A DNA stretch of 64,000 bases, taken from assembly GCF_900109995.1 (NCBI RefSeq), contig NZ_FOCB01000002.1, positions 200,247 to 264,246 on the forward strand. Direction: 5' to 3'. Position 1 is the first letter of the stretch. The number at the start of each line of letters is the position of its first letter. The position numbers and the translations under genes were made by a program. This stretch comes from Pseudomonas sp. ok272. Lineage in GTDB: Bacteria; Pseudomonadota; Gammaproteobacteria; Pseudomonadales; Pseudomonadaceae. The notes beneath the pieces are model-generated. The model made no database searches, was not told the DNA's origin, and worked only from the letters and a program-made list of their open reading frames with translations. Below are positions 1 through 8,138 of this stretch, piece after piece.

Positions 1-315
1 CGGGTAAACGATACAGAGCGCAGGCGTCGCATGGACCTCTACAAATGAGGAGGGTGAGGCGATTAGTTGGAAACTCAGGCCGCCGCACTCAATCGCGGCG
101 CGCAGAGGCGGACGCTGTTTGCGCGGCGTTGAATACACCAATCGTTCCGCCAGCTTCTATGCCCCTCTCCAGTCCAGCAATCCAGTTCCTGGAACTTACT
201 ACCTCCGCCATGTTTGCGCACCGCATCAACAATTAAGGCTGGCTTAAGCTGGCCCGCTCACTATCCAGCCCTTCCCCGCCCCCCCGGCGGACTCAGCGCT
301 AACAAGGAAACCGCG
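1..315. other. Left edge, no gene recognised
   Basis: I see no supportable gene here. Short open frames exist on both strands but none shows a recognisable domain or convincing ribosome binding site. The last part, a C-rich stretch, is the leader of the cytochrome b561 gene that starts at 316. Confidence 0.5.
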
Positions 316-864
316 ATGACCTGGAAAAATACCGAATCCCGCTATGGCAGCCTCAGCATCGCCCTGCACTGGCTGATGCTGGTAATGATTGCCGGCCTGT
401 ATGCCTGCATCGAACTGAAGGGCAACTTTCCCAAGGGCAGCGACACCCGCGAGCTGCTCAAACAGTGGCACTTCATGCTCGGGCTCGGGGTTTTCGCGCT
501 GGTCTGGCTGCGCCTGTTCGCCCGCTTGATCGCCCCGACGCCAAACATCAAACCGGCACCACAAGGCTGGCAGCAAGCCCTCGGCAAGCTCATGCACCTG
601 GCGCTCTACGCCCTGATGATCGGTGCGCCGCTGGCCGGTTGGTTGGTACTCAGCGCGGCCGACAAGCCGATTCCGTTTTTTGGCCTGGAACTGCCCGCAC
701 TGATCGGCAAGAACCCGCCGCTGGCCGGCGAGATCAAGGAATGGCACGAGCTGGCCGGCGTCGTCGGCTACTGGTTGATCGGCCTGCACGCCGCTGCCGC
801 CCTGTTCCACCACTTCATCAGCCGCGACAACACCGTCGTGCGCATGCTCCCCGGTCGCGACTAA
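316..864 (+). CDS. Cytochrome b561-type diheme membrane protein
   Basis: A 182-aa inner-membrane protein of the cytochrome b561 family, which moves electrons between the quinone pool and a partner protein. Four hydrophobic helices are visible, and histidines suited to heme ligation lie at residues 18 (ALHW), 52 (QWHF), 144 (EWHEL) and 158 (GLHAA). The open frame extends upstream to 214, but the start at 316 gives the normal family length and the expected MTWKN...ALHW beginning, with a purine-rich AAGGAAA stretch before it. In many pseudomonads such a gene is followed by a YceI-like partner; here a REPIN and a kup relic follow instead. The physiological partner cannot be told from the sequence. 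Confidence 0.9.
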   Translation: MTWKNTESRYGSLSIALHWLMLVMIAGLYACIELKGNFPKGSDTRELLKQWHFMLGLGVFALVWLRLFARLIAPTPNIKPAPQGWQQALGKLMHLALYALMIGAPLAGWLVLSAADKPIPFFGLELPALIGKNPPLAGEIKEWHELAGVVGYWLIGLHAAAALFHHFISRDNTVVRMLPGRD

Positions 865-891
865 GCCGCCTGCGGCCTAGCAGTGGATGTC

Positions 892-957
892 TGTAGGAGC
901 CCGCTTGCTGGCGAAAGCTCTGCAACAAAAGGCATCGCCAGCTTGCTGGCTCCTACA
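892..957. repeat. REPIN (inverted REP pair)
   Basis: Two REP palindromes in opposite orientation, with the outer ends TGTAGGAGC and GCTCCTACA and inner GCTTGCTGGCGA-type arms. It lies between the cytochrome b561 stop and the kup relic, the usual intergenic location of these elements in P. fluorescens-group genomes. Confidence 0.85.
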
Positions 958-992
958 AAAGCCCGACGCCCAACGAATCGCAAAGGCGGCAC

Positions 993-1259
993 TCAAATTA
1001 CCACCTGGGTTCCCAGCTCTATCACCCGGTTCAACGGCAGGTTGAAGAAGCGCAGGTTGCTGTTGGCGTTCTTCAATAGACAGGCGAACAAGCCCTCGCG
1101 CCAGCGCGCCATGCCGATCCGCTTGGTCGAGATCACTGTCTCGCGGCTGAGGACGTAGGTGCAGCGCATCGGGCTGAAATCCAGCCCGTCCAGGTGACAC
1201 AGACCCAGCGCCGCCGGCACGTCCATAAAGCCGAAATGCAGTGCCTTTAACTGCCGCGC
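993..1259 (-). pseudogene. kup: C-terminal relic of Kup potassium transporter
   Basis: The minus-strand frame ending with TGA at 993-995 encodes about 88 residues that match the conserved cytoplasmic end of Kup K+ uptake proteins: [11 protein letters not shown], then [18 protein letters not shown] and a final [15 protein letters not shown]. Reading further upstream in the same frame hits a TAG at about 1260-1262, and none of the twelve-helix membrane domain is present. A full Kup is over 600 residues, so this is a 5'-truncated remnant, presumably left when the neighbouring inserted DNA arrived. The remaining part is well conserved, so the truncation looks recent. An intact kup copy may exist outside the window. 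Confidence 0.85.
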
Positions 1260-1406
1260 CTAACGCGACCGTTCATCGTCCGGTTTAGCGTGGCAACTTG
1301 ACCAGTAGAGGAACAGGGTGAAAATGGGCGCAAGGTCACACTAGCTACGAGGTACCTGTCATGCTGTGCATGCGTAGCGTCCTGAGTTTCTCTGGGAGTA
1401 GTGAGA

Positions 1407-2285
1407 TCAGTAGCGATTGCCCGTGTAGCGGACATCCCAGTCCTCGGGAATTGTCCGCCCATTACCCACGGTGAATGCTGCTCCTCCATCAGACAGCCCC
1501 AATGTGTTTTGGGCCCACAAGCCTACGGTCTGCCAGATCAGCGAGCCCGGATCAGACTGTCGGTCCTTACTGGATTGCCGATGTGGATGAATGTGGGTCA
1601 CCATTCCGCCATTAGCCGCCACTGTGTTCGCGATCCACTGGACGGTCGCCTTAACAGCGTCAGCCTGTAAAGTGGGCAAATCCATAGGTTGCCTAGGAGT
1701 GGCCAGCCCCTTGGGTTGCCACAGCGTTTTGGGCTGCCCCTCGATACCTGCATACCATCCATCTATCTCGATGCCGACACTGGACCGGTTGAGTCCGTTC
1801 GCGTGGTTGCAAATTTCGGTCAGGTCATAGAGCTGAATGACCTTGCCAGCCCGAGTGATACAGAAGTGAATGGGGACGCTATGCCATCTAGCGGGTTTTT
1901 CACCAATGTTGCTTGCCGTCTGATGCAGGACCACCGCCGTAATCTTCGACCAGAGCCGGTACGGTGTGCTTACAGAGCGTCCCGCATGCGGGTGGTTGGC
2001 TCGCTCATCGATGATGTTCGAGGTGGACCCACCCTGATTCAAAGCCGCAAAAGCCACGTCGAGGGCTGCAGAGCCAGCAGGCGTGATGGCCTTCGGTTGC
2101 TCATCCGTAGCGGCACGGAGCCCCCGTGATACCAGGAAGGCGCCGTAAGCGGACAGGGTCTCATCACCCAACACCCCGTCGGCACCAAAGCGCGGTAGGC
2201 CATACCCCAGCGCAATAAGCTGCTGCTGCGCAATGGCGACGTATGGATCTTCGGAACCTTTCTTCAGAGGCGCTTGAACGGACAT
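1407..2285 (-). CDS. N-acetylmuramoyl-L-alanine amidase with N-terminal peptidoglycan-binding domain
   Basis: A 292-aa zinc amidase of the Amidase_2 (T7 lysozyme-like) class that cleaves the bond between MurNAc and L-Ala. Residues about 1-70 look like a PG_binding_1 fold (KKGSEDPYVAIAQQQL, GADGVLGDETLSAY). Residues about 110-250 are the catalytic domain with the zinc histidines in VVLHQTAS and in the THIHPHRQSS...SDPG block. No signal peptide is visible, as expected for a phage-type endolysin that needs a holin, but no holin or other phage gene is beside it. It lies in the decayed region between the kup relic and integrase fragments, so it is probably imported cargo. A start with a clear TCCTGG/AGGAGAC-type leader at 2285 supports the chosen start. 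Confidence 0.85.
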   Translation of the reverse strand: MSVQAPLKKGSEDPYVAIAQQQLIALGYGLPRFGADGVLGDETLSAYGAFLVSRGLRAATDEQPKAITPAGSAALDVAFAALNQGGSTSNIIDERANHPHAGRSVSTPYRLWSKITAVVLHQTASNIGEKPARWHSVPIHFCITRAGKVIQLYDLTEICNHANGLNRSSVGIEIDGWYAGIEGQPKTLWQPKGLATPRQPMDLPTLQADAVKATVQWIANTVAANGGMVTHIHPHRQSSKDRQSDPGSLIWQTVGLWAQNTLGLSDGGAAFTVGNGRTIPEDWDVRYTGNRY

Positions 2286-2361
2286 GATGGTCTCCTGGGG
2301 TTGATGGACAGCAGAGTACCGCCCACCCGACGCAGCTCGTCAGACTGCTCAGGGCAGCTGC

Positions 2362-2408
2362 AGTCCCACCCTATCGGGCCGAACATCACGGCCAGATAGG
2401 GTGGGACT
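2362..2408. repeat. Strong 19-bp inverted repeat
   Basis: Arms AGTCCCACCCTATCGGGCC (2362-2380) and its near-perfect complement (2390-2408) are separated by 9 bases, with a single mismatch. It is 77 bases upstream of the amidase start on the minus strand. Neither side has a T-run, so it does not look like an intrinsic terminator; it could be an operator, a recombination site or a transposon end. Confidence 0.7.
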
Positions 2409-2517
2409 CAGTCGTCAACCAGCAAACGCTCACTTAAATCCTATTAACTCCAGCAGTGAGGAGAACAACTGGTGTCCAGCCTACGGGGCTTCATTGCGTA
2501 TTTTGATGCTAGTAGAC

Positions 2518-2586
2518 GATGAGTCATGCGACAAGACCAAGAAGGTTTATCGCTGCGTGGGTGCCATCGTCAAACCAACAAAATAA
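2518..2586 (+). pseudogene. Integrase C-terminal fragment, copy 1
   Basis: The last 16 or so codons of this frame (TKKVYRCVGAIVKPTK, then TAA at 2584-2586) are the typical extreme C-terminus of tyrosine recombinases of genomic islands. The same block, with the same stop and a following CCGCA-N2-TGCGG mini-palindrome, recurs at 4463-4536. Upstream codons do not resemble an integrase, so only the tail of the gene remains. The open frame formally begins at 2401 but that part is not recognisable. Confidence 0.6.
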
Positions 2587-2601
2587 TCCGCACATGCGGA
2601 A

Positions 2602-2680
2602 TCACCACCTGATCCATCACAATCAGGAAACGTTCCCGACGAGTTTGCTTGCGTTTTTCGGCATGCCCGACATCGAAAGG
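2602..2680 (-). pseudogene. IS5-family transposase N-terminal relic
   Basis: Minus-strand translation reads FDVGHAEKRKQTRRERFL followed by IVMDQVV, which matches the conserved N-terminal start of IS5-group transposases (xxAxYAGKRKQTRREVFLxEMDQVVPW-type). It is preceded in frame by a stop and loses similarity at about 2602, exactly where the integrase-tail repeat begins. Less than a tenth of a transposase is left, and no terminal repeats were identified. Confidence 0.6.
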
Positions 2681-3341
2681 TAATCTACTTCAGCCTCTCG
2701 GCCAGCGAGACAGTATTTATCATCAGATCGAATGAGGCTAATTCAGAGTTCCGTTATATTAAAATAAACTAATTCAGACGACCAACTACCTAAGCGTTAA
2801 GCTGGATAGTCACCATACTTAGCGATCGAGTTTAGCGAGCAAAAAAGCACCCGCAGAGAGCAACTCGATTCATTCCACTCAGGTCGGAGCATCCACCTAA
2901 GTGTCGTACTTTCGCGGGCATTAGACGCAAATAAGCATGGCATTGTTAGCGGCAGGAACTCACGCGCCTGCTTTGCCAGTAAGGTAACCAGCAAGAAGTA
3001 ATGTAGTACATCCGGCACCAAGTGTACCGACCACGTTACAACTCAATATAGATGCAGTGAAACAATAGCGCCAGCGCAATGGAGTCAACTTGCGCAGTTG
3101 CATGAACGATCAGCATCCGTTGCGATCATTAACACCAGCTCGATTCAGCCTTAATAATCGGAATGAGCGGACATAATTCTATTTTAGCTGTCGCGTGCAT
3201 GATGTCGGTAAGTGAGCTTCCGGTTGACGAGCGGGCAAGGGTTGGCCAGCAACACGTACAACCCGCCCGAAGGGGCATAGGCCAAGTGCGCCCGTGCCGC
3301 CGCCTTACACAAAAACTGTACTCACGCACAGGAAGACACTC
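2681..3341. other. AT-richer stretch with no recognisable gene
   Basis: The base composition is clearly more AT-rich than the rest of the window. Short frames (for example minus strand 2797-3021) have no known motif or ribosome binding site. It probably consists of insertion debris plus the promoter of the stress protein at 3342. Confidence 0.5.
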
Positions 3342-4412
3342 ATGCACACCATTCGCAACACCTTGGTGGTGGTGGATTCGCAGCAGCCCATGAACCTGAC
3401 CCTCAATAGAGCGAAAATGATTGCCAGCACCACCCAGTCGCACCTGCATCTGCTGACCTGCGACAAGGGGCAGCACAATTGCTCCTACATGAACGACATG
3501 CAAGACGGCTTGGTACAAGAAGGTTATAGCGTCAGCGCCCAGCAAGCCTGGCATGGGAGTTCACACAAGACCATCATTGCCACCCAGCGGTCGGAAGGTT
3601 GTGGCCTGGTGATCAAGCAACACCTGCCGGACACCCCGCTGATGAAGGCCCTTCTCACCCCCGAGGACTGGAAGCTACTGCGATACTGCCCCTGCCCGGT
3701 GCTTATAGTAAAAACCGCAAGACCATGGGCCGGAGGCACCATTCTCGCGGCCATCGATGCTGGCAGCAGTGACATGGAGCACCGCGTCCTGCATTCCGGC
3801 ATCGTCAGCCACGGCTACGACATCGCCACACTGGCCGGCGGCACACTCCACATGCTCAGCGCCCACCCCTACCCCATGCTATCGGCGACCGACTCCGTAT
3901 TCCAACTCAAAGAGAGCATTCAGGCTCTCTATCGCGAACTGTGCAAGACATTCCAGGCCGAATTCGACGTCAGCGACGAGTGCCTGCATATCGAGGAAGG
4001 TCCTGCCGATGTGCTGATCCCCTACATCGCGCACAAGCTCGAAGCTGTGCTCACGGTGATCGGTAGCGTGGCCCGCGTCGGGCTGTCCGGCGTGTTGATC
4101 GGCAATACCGCCGAGATGATTCTGGACACCCTAGACAGTGACGTACTGGTGCTCAAACCGCACGACATCATTGCCCACCTGGAGGAACTGGCCGCCCCAT
4201 CACCCAATACATCGGCAGATACCGCGACATCCTCTTGGCCGTATAACCACCATAACCATCGGCCACATGCATCGAAGTTAGTCGCCATCGAGGCCGAGCT
4301 TGAAGACCTGAACAATGATCTTCCGCTCGGCAAACAGGTCGGTGCGGCCGGCCACAACCGCGATGATTCGTCAGTTTCGGTTCCGCGATATCAGACCAAA
4401 GGCCGCCACTGA
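3342..4412 (+). CDS. Tandem universal stress protein (UspA family)
   Basis: A 356-aa protein with two UspA-like domains, roughly residues 1-130 and 131-280. Domain 1 starts MHTIRNTLVVVDSQQ and ends PCPVLIVKTARPW; domain 2 starts GGTILAAIDAGSSD and ends with VLTVIGSVARVGLSGVLIGN followed by SDVLVLKP, which corresponds to the G-x2-G-x9-G(S/N) nucleotide-binding region of the family. Layout resembles UspE. The start at 3342 follows an AGGAAGA ribosome binding site. After about residue 285 the sequence becomes low in family similarity (rich in Asn, His, Ser) and runs over the integrase fragment at 4369-4518 in a different frame, so the tail may be an extension acquired when foreign DNA joined the gene. 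Likely cytoplasmic and stress-induced; the ligand is unknown. Confidence 0.85.
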   Translation: MHTIRNTLVVVDSQQPMNLTLNRAKMIASTTQSHLHLLTCDKGQHNCSYMNDMQDGLVQEGYSVSAQQAWHGSSHKTIIATQRSEGCGLVIKQHLPDTPLMKALLTPEDWKLLRYCPCPVLIVKTARPWAGGTILAAIDAGSSDMEHRVLHSGIVSHGYDIATLAGGTLHMLSAHPYPMLSATDSVFQLKESIQALYRELCKTFQAEFDVSDECLHIEEGPADVLIPYIAHKLEAVLTVIGSVARVGLSGVLIGNTAEMILDTLDSDVLVLKPHDIIAHLEELAAPSPNTSADTATSSWPYNHHNHRPHASKLVAIEAELEDLNNDLPLGKQVGAAGHNRDDSSVSVPRYQTKGRH

Positions 4413-4518
4413 AATTGAGGACATTGCGGATGCAAGCGCCCTGCTTGGACACTCAACTCAAGAGATGACAAAAAAGGTTTATCGACGCTTGGGCGCCATT
4501 GTCAAACCCAAAAAATAA
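4369..4518 (+). pseudogene. Integrase C-terminal fragment, copy 2
   Basis: About 50 codons of a tyrosine recombinase: FRFRDIRPKAATEIEDI, then ALLGHSTQEMTKKVYRRLG and the end AIVKPKK followed by TAA. The RDIRPKAA histidine/arginine box region, LLGHS and the catalytic tyrosine context KVYRR are recognisable, so this is the catalytic C-terminus. Everything upstream is missing. It ends 100 bases from the 3' end of tRNA-Cys, the classical position of an island integrase beside its attachment site. The last 73 bases are duplicated at 2530-2602. Confidence 0.8.
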
Positions 4519-4577
4519 TCCGCAGATGCGGAACACATCCTAAAAATTGCGGAACACTTAACTTTTTTACAGCCAAT

Positions 4578-4613
4578 AAAAAACCCCGTAACTCATTGAG
4601 CTACGGGGTTTTT
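4578..4613 (-). terminator. Intrinsic terminator behind tRNA-Cys
   Basis: Hairpin with arms CCCCGTA and TACGGGG flanked by A-run and T-run, so it could work in both directions. On the minus strand it lies 5 bases downstream of the tRNA-Cys 3' end. Sequences of this kind are often part of tRNA attachment sites. Confidence 0.75.
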
Positions 4614-4618
4614 AAGAG

Positions 4619-4692
4619 TGGAGGCCGAGGTCGGAATCGAACCGGCGTAGGTGGATTTGCAATCCACTGCATAACCATTTTGCTACTCGGCC
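4619..4692 (-). tRNA. tRNA-Cys (GCA)
   Basis: Minus-strand cloverleaf beginning GGCCGAGTAGC, with anticodon GCA in the loop GATTGCAAATC, T-arm GGTTCGATTCC and encoded 3' CCTCCA. The acceptor stem GGCCGAG/CTCGGCC pairs fully. It borders the integrase relic at 4518 and so was most likely the attachment site of the decayed element to its left. Confidence 0.95.
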
Positions 4693-4768
4693 TCAAATGT
4701 CGGACGCCTTAAAAACAGCATCGAACACATACAAACTGGAGAAAGAATCTAGATTTTCATCTACATCC

Positions 4769-4795
4769 AACCCTTTGATATTTAAAGGGTTTTTC
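4769..4795 (+). terminator. Possible terminator hairpin
   Basis: AACCCTTT and AAAGGGTT form an 8-bp stem with a 7-base loop, followed by a T-run on the plus strand. No plus-strand gene ends just upstream, so it may be a leftover or serve an unseen transcript. Confidence 0.4.
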
Positions 4796-4886
4796 TCTTT
4801 CCCTAAGCGGGAATGGACGCAATTCTGGACTGCTTCCCCAGGCATGTCAAGAACGAGTCGTAAAAATCTTTGTGCCGCTGGCGCCT

Positions 4887-6236
4887 TTATAGATACCAGC
4901 GGTACTCCCGGGCCGTGATTTCCTGCATGAAGGCCAGGTGGTCCTGGCGTTTGTTCTCGCAGTACACATCAACGAACTCTGCCCCCAGCCCTTCGCGCAG
5001 TTGCGGCTGGTGCTGCATGGCACGCACGGCGTCGAGCATTTCCACTGGGAAGTCGATACCGCTATTGCGGTCTTCGTTGAGTGGGGTGATCGGTTCGCGG
5101 CCCGCTTCCAGGCCCTGCTCCACGCCCACCAGGATCGCGGCCAGCACCAGGTAGGGGTTGGCGTCGGCGCCGGCCAGGCGGTGTTCGATGCGCAGGTTCT
5201 TGGTATCGGACTCGGGAATGCGTACACACGCGTCGCGATCCTCAAAACCCCAGCTGGCGCGTGTTGCCGCATTCACCGTACCGCCCAGGCGGCGGAAGGC
5301 GTTCTGGTTCGGCGCGAAGATGGGCATGCAATGGGGCAGCAGTTCCAGGCAGCCGGCCACTGCATGTCGCAACGCTTGCTGGTGGTTGGCGGCCAGCAGG
5401 TTGTGGCCTTCGCTATCGTAGAGACTGACGTGCACGTGCATGCCGCTGCCGGGGTGTTGCAAATACGGCTTGGCCATGAAGCTGGCCCGATAGCCGTGTT
5501 TGAGCGCGACGCCCCGGGTGCTGCGGCAGAACAACGCGGCCCAGTCGGCGGCTTGCAGGCCATCCTTGAGGTGGCCGAAGTTGATCTCGAACTGGCCAGG
5601 TCCAAGTTCAGCGGTGATCACCGTGGTGTCGATGCCCTGGATTCGCGCAGCTTCGACCATTTCATCGAGCACGGGGGCGAAACGCGACAGGCGCTCGATG
5701 TGCATGTTCGGCTGATCATCCGCATCGTCCGACAGCTCATCGCGAGGGAACTGTGGCAGGCCATCACGTAGTTTTTTGTCGAACAGGTAAAACTCCAGCT
5801 CGAACGCTACCACCGGGTGAATACCCTTGCGCCGCAAGCGCTCCAGCACCTGCGCCAACACTTCGCGTGGCTCAAAGCAGATGGGTTTGGCGGTGCCATC
5901 GGAGGTGATCAGCATCTGCCCCAGCGGTTGGGCTTCCCAGGTCACCGGTTTGAGCGTACCCGGTACCAGGCGCCGCACCGCATCCGGGTCGCCGTCGCTG
6001 AAGCAATAGTCGCCGATCTTGAACAACCCGCCTTGCACCCCCAGCAGCACGCAGTTCTGTGGCAACTTCAGCGCGCTGCCGGCCGCGACCTTTTCCAGCA
6101 TGTCGATGGGATAGCGCTTGCCATAGAAGTGCCCCGGGATGTCCAGGGAGATAAGGTCGACATAACGCACCTCGGGGTAGCGTTGGCGAAAAGCCCGTAC
6201 TTCGGCCAGCAGATCAGAGCAGGCAGCATCCATCAT
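4887..6236 (-). CDS. puuA: Glutamine synthetase-family ligase, gamma-glutamylputrescine synthetase-like
   Basis: A protein of about 449 aa with the glutamine synthetase fold: N-terminal beta-grasp (RYVDLISLDIPGHFYGKRY), then the ATP-Mg catalytic core with VAFELEFYLFD, PGQFEINFGH, HPGSGMHVHVSL and the loop-bearing PNQNAFRRLGG and RIEHRLAGADANPY. This matches the PuuA/SpuI branch that attaches glutamate to putrescine or another amine, rather than GlnA. It is the last gene of an operon (PuuB-like, PuuR-like, PuuA-like), which supports a polyamine or mono-amine catabolic role. The start at 6236 (ATGATG after GGGAAC) avoids the overlap with the regulator gene that the longer frame to 6272 would make. 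The true amine substrate is not fixed by sequence. Confidence 0.85.
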   Translation of the reverse strand: MMDAACSDLLAEVRAFRQRYPEVRYVDLISLDIPGHFYGKRYPIDMLEKVAAGSALKLPQNCVLLGVQGGLFKIGDYCFSDGDPDAVRRLVPGTLKPVTWEAQPLGQMLITSDGTAKPICFEPREVLAQVLERLRRKGIHPVVAFELEFYLFDKKLRDGLPQFPRDELSDDADDQPNMHIERLSRFAPVLDEMVEAARIQGIDTTVITAELGPGQFEINFGHLKDGLQAADWAALFCRSTRGVALKHGYRASFMAKPYLQHPGSGMHVHVSLYDSEGHNLLAANHQQALRHAVAGCLELLPHCMPIFAPNQNAFRRLGGTVNAATRASWGFEDRDACVRIPESDTKNLRIEHRLAGADANPYLVLAAILVGVEQGLEAGREPITPLNEDRNSGIDFPVEMLDAVRAMQHQPQLREGLGAEFVDVYCENKRQDHLAFMQEITAREYRWYL

Positions 6237-6256
6237 CAAAGTTCCCGTTGTTGTTA

Positions 6257-6814
6257 TCAGGTGTAAACCCACAGCACGCGTGTGAGTTGATCCGTGAGGT
6301 TGCCGTAGCGACAGCGCGTGTGGCTGTCGAATTGGAAGCTGTCACCGGCCTTCAGCGCGACCGGTTCAGTGTCGTCACCCAGCCACAGCGACAGCTCGCC
6401 TTCAAGCACATAACCGCCCTGCTCCGAACTGTCGGTCAGGTGCCGTTCGCCGCTGCTGGCGCCGGGTTCCAGCAGGCTTTCCAGCATGGAGAACGAGGCG
6501 CGGATCTTCGGCGAGACCAGAATGTCGGTGATGCCATTGGCGAAGAACAGCGTGCGGCGCTCGTCGGGACGCGTGACCCAGGGCAGCACCTTGGGTTTGG
6601 GCAGGCTGTAGAAGTAAGTGGTTGGCACACCCAGGGTTTCGCTAATGGCCGTGAGGTCTGCCACCGTGGGTCGCGACAGTCCACGCTCGACTTGGGATAG
6701 AAAACCCACCGAGCGGCCGATTTTGTCGGCCAGGTCCTTGAGGGTGTATTTCTTGTGCTTGCGCAGGTCGTGGATCAGGATCGCCAGCGCCGCGATTTCT
6801 TCTTGCTTGTTCAT
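6257..6814 (-). CDS. puuR: XRE-cupin transcriptional regulator, PuuR-like
   Basis: A 185-aa two-domain regulator, the same length as E. coli PuuR. Residues about 10-65 form a helix-turn-helix (LKDLADKIGRSVGFLSQVER, then GLSRPTVADL), and residues 110-180 a cupin sensor domain (GERHLTDSSEQGGYVLEGEL, LKAGDSFQFDSHTRCRYGN). Located between the oxidase and ligase genes with gaps of about 20-25 bases, so it is co-transcribed with them. By family it would repress the operon until a polyamine or related amine appears; the palindromes at 8139-8188 are candidate operators. The start at 6814 gives the normal family beginning; the frame continues upstream into the puuB-like gene. Confidence 0.85.
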   Translation of the reverse strand: MNKQEEIAALAILIHDLRKHKKYTLKDLADKIGRSVGFLSQVERGLSRPTVADLTAISETLGVPTTYFYSLPKPKVLPWVTRPDERRTLFFANGITDILVSPKIRASFSMLESLLEPGASSGERHLTDSSEQGGYVLEGELSLWLGDDTEPVALKAGDSFQFDSHTRCRYGNLTDQLTRVLWVYT

Positions 6815-6839
6815 GCCAGGGATTCCGTTTGATGAGGCA

Positions 6840-8129
6840 TCAAAGACTGTCGCGCAGTCGGTACCAGGCCTTGCCGATGGCTTCCAGTGGCGCGGCAAAG
6901 TGCTTGCCGCCGGGGAAGCGGTCATTGCTCAGCCCCTCATACAAGGCCAACTCATCCGCCTGGCCGAGAATCGCATCCGAGACTGCACGGGCAGCGGCCA
7001 ATGTCGGTAACACGCCGTGCCCGGAATAGCCTTGCATCCAATACAGGTCGCCACGGTGGCCGATGTCGGGGGTGCGTTTGAGGGTCAGGTCGATATGCCC
7101 ACCCCAGGCGAACGCCAACTCAACGCCCTTGAGCTGGGGGAACACACGCTCCAGGAACGGTCGAGTGGCCGCCGCGATGTCCTTGGGCATACCGCCCAGG
7201 TACGTGCAGCCGCCGCCGAACAGCAAGCGGTGGTCGGGGGTGCGACGGAAATAGTCGAGGACGAACTGGTTGTCGGTGACGCACACATTGCTGGGCAGCA
7301 ATGCCCCGGCCTGCTCGGGTGCCAGTGGCGCCGTGGCGACCTGGTACGTACCGACCGGCAAGACACGGCGGGCCAACGCTGGATCCAGCCGATCAAGGTA
7401 GGCATTGCAGGCCAGCACCAGCACATCGGCGCGAATGCTGCCGCGTTCGGTGCGAACTACGTAGCCGTCACCTTGCTGGCGATACTCCACGGCCTTGCTT
7501 TGTTCATGGATGCACCCGCCCGCTTGCTCGATGGCCTCAGCCAGGCCCAGCGCCAGCTTCAGTGGGTTCAGGTGCCCGCCTTCGGGGTCAAACAGACCGG
7601 CCTGATAGCGCTGGCTGGCGACCCACTCGGGCAACTGTTCGCGGGGGATGAATCGCAAACCATCATGACCCCACTTGTGACTGGCCTCGTGTTGCCACTC
7701 GGTCAAGAGCTTGACCCGCCGTGGCATGACCGACGTCCACAAGTGCCCCGCGCGGTAGTCGCAATCAAAACCATGACGCCCCGGCAGCTCACGCAACTCC
7801 CGCCCTGCCCAGCGCATGCCATCCCACAGCCGCCGCGCCGACTCGTAACCCAACGCGGCCTCCAGCGGCGGCATATCGCACGACCAACCGAGAATCGCCT
7901 GGCCGCCATTACGGCCGGACGCCGCCCACGCCACGCGGCTGGCCTCCAGCAACGTCACGCGCTTGCCGGCCAGGGCCAGGCGCAGCGCCGTGTGCAAGCC
8001 GCTGAAACCGGCGCCGATGATCACCACCTCCGTGTCTTGCGCACCGATCAACGGGGCGCGATCCACCAGGCGATCAGCGCAACTGTGGGCGTAGTAGCTG
8101 GCGACGTGCCGGGTGGATTGTTGGAACAT
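6840..8129 (-). CDS. puuB: FAD-dependent gamma-glutamylputrescine oxidase-like protein
   Basis: A 429-aa oxidoreductase of the DAO/glycine-oxidase family. The ADP-binding Rossmann motif VVIIGAGFSGLHTALRLA is near residue 35-55, followed by SGRNGGQ, and the C-terminal flavin motif MQGYSGHGVLPT is near 375. N-terminal SYYAHSC is typical of PuuB-like enzymes (SYY(A/I)AS). It would oxidise the gamma-glutamylated amine to an aldehyde with release of ammonia and H2O2. First gene of the minus-strand operon with the regulator and ligase. A paralogue lies at 12677-13960. Confidence 0.85.
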   Translation of the reverse strand: MFQQSTRHVASYYAHSCADRLVDRAPLIGAQDTEVVIIGAGFSGLHTALRLALAGKRVTLLEASRVAWAASGRNGGQAILGWSCDMPPLEAALGYESARRLWDGMRWAGRELRELPGRHGFDCDYRAGHLWTSVMPRRVKLLTEWQHEASHKWGHDGLRFIPREQLPEWVASQRYQAGLFDPEGGHLNPLKLALGLAEAIEQAGGCIHEQSKAVEYRQQGDGYVVRTERGSIRADVLVLACNAYLDRLDPALARRVLPVGTYQVATAPLAPEQAGALLPSNVCVTDNQFVLDYFRRTPDHRLLFGGGCTYLGGMPKDIAAATRPFLERVFPQLKGVELAFAWGGHIDLTLKRTPDIGHRGDLYWMQGYSGHGVLPTLAAARAVSDAILGQADELALYEGLSNDRFPGGKHFAAPLEAIGKAWYRLRDSL

Positions 8130-8138
8130 GCGGGCACC

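Noticed and set aside
244..813. Long minus-strand frame opposite cytochrome b561
   Set aside because: Mirror frame of a G+C-rich gene; the plus strand has the recognisable b561 helices and histidines.
1407..2285. Intact prophage or pyocin suggested by the endolysin-like amidase
   Set aside because: No holin, tail, capsid or phage regulator gene accompanies it; only integrase and IS fragments remain.
2797..3021. Minus-strand frame of 74 codons
   Set aside because: No ribosome binding site, no recognisable motif, odd composition in AT-rich debris.
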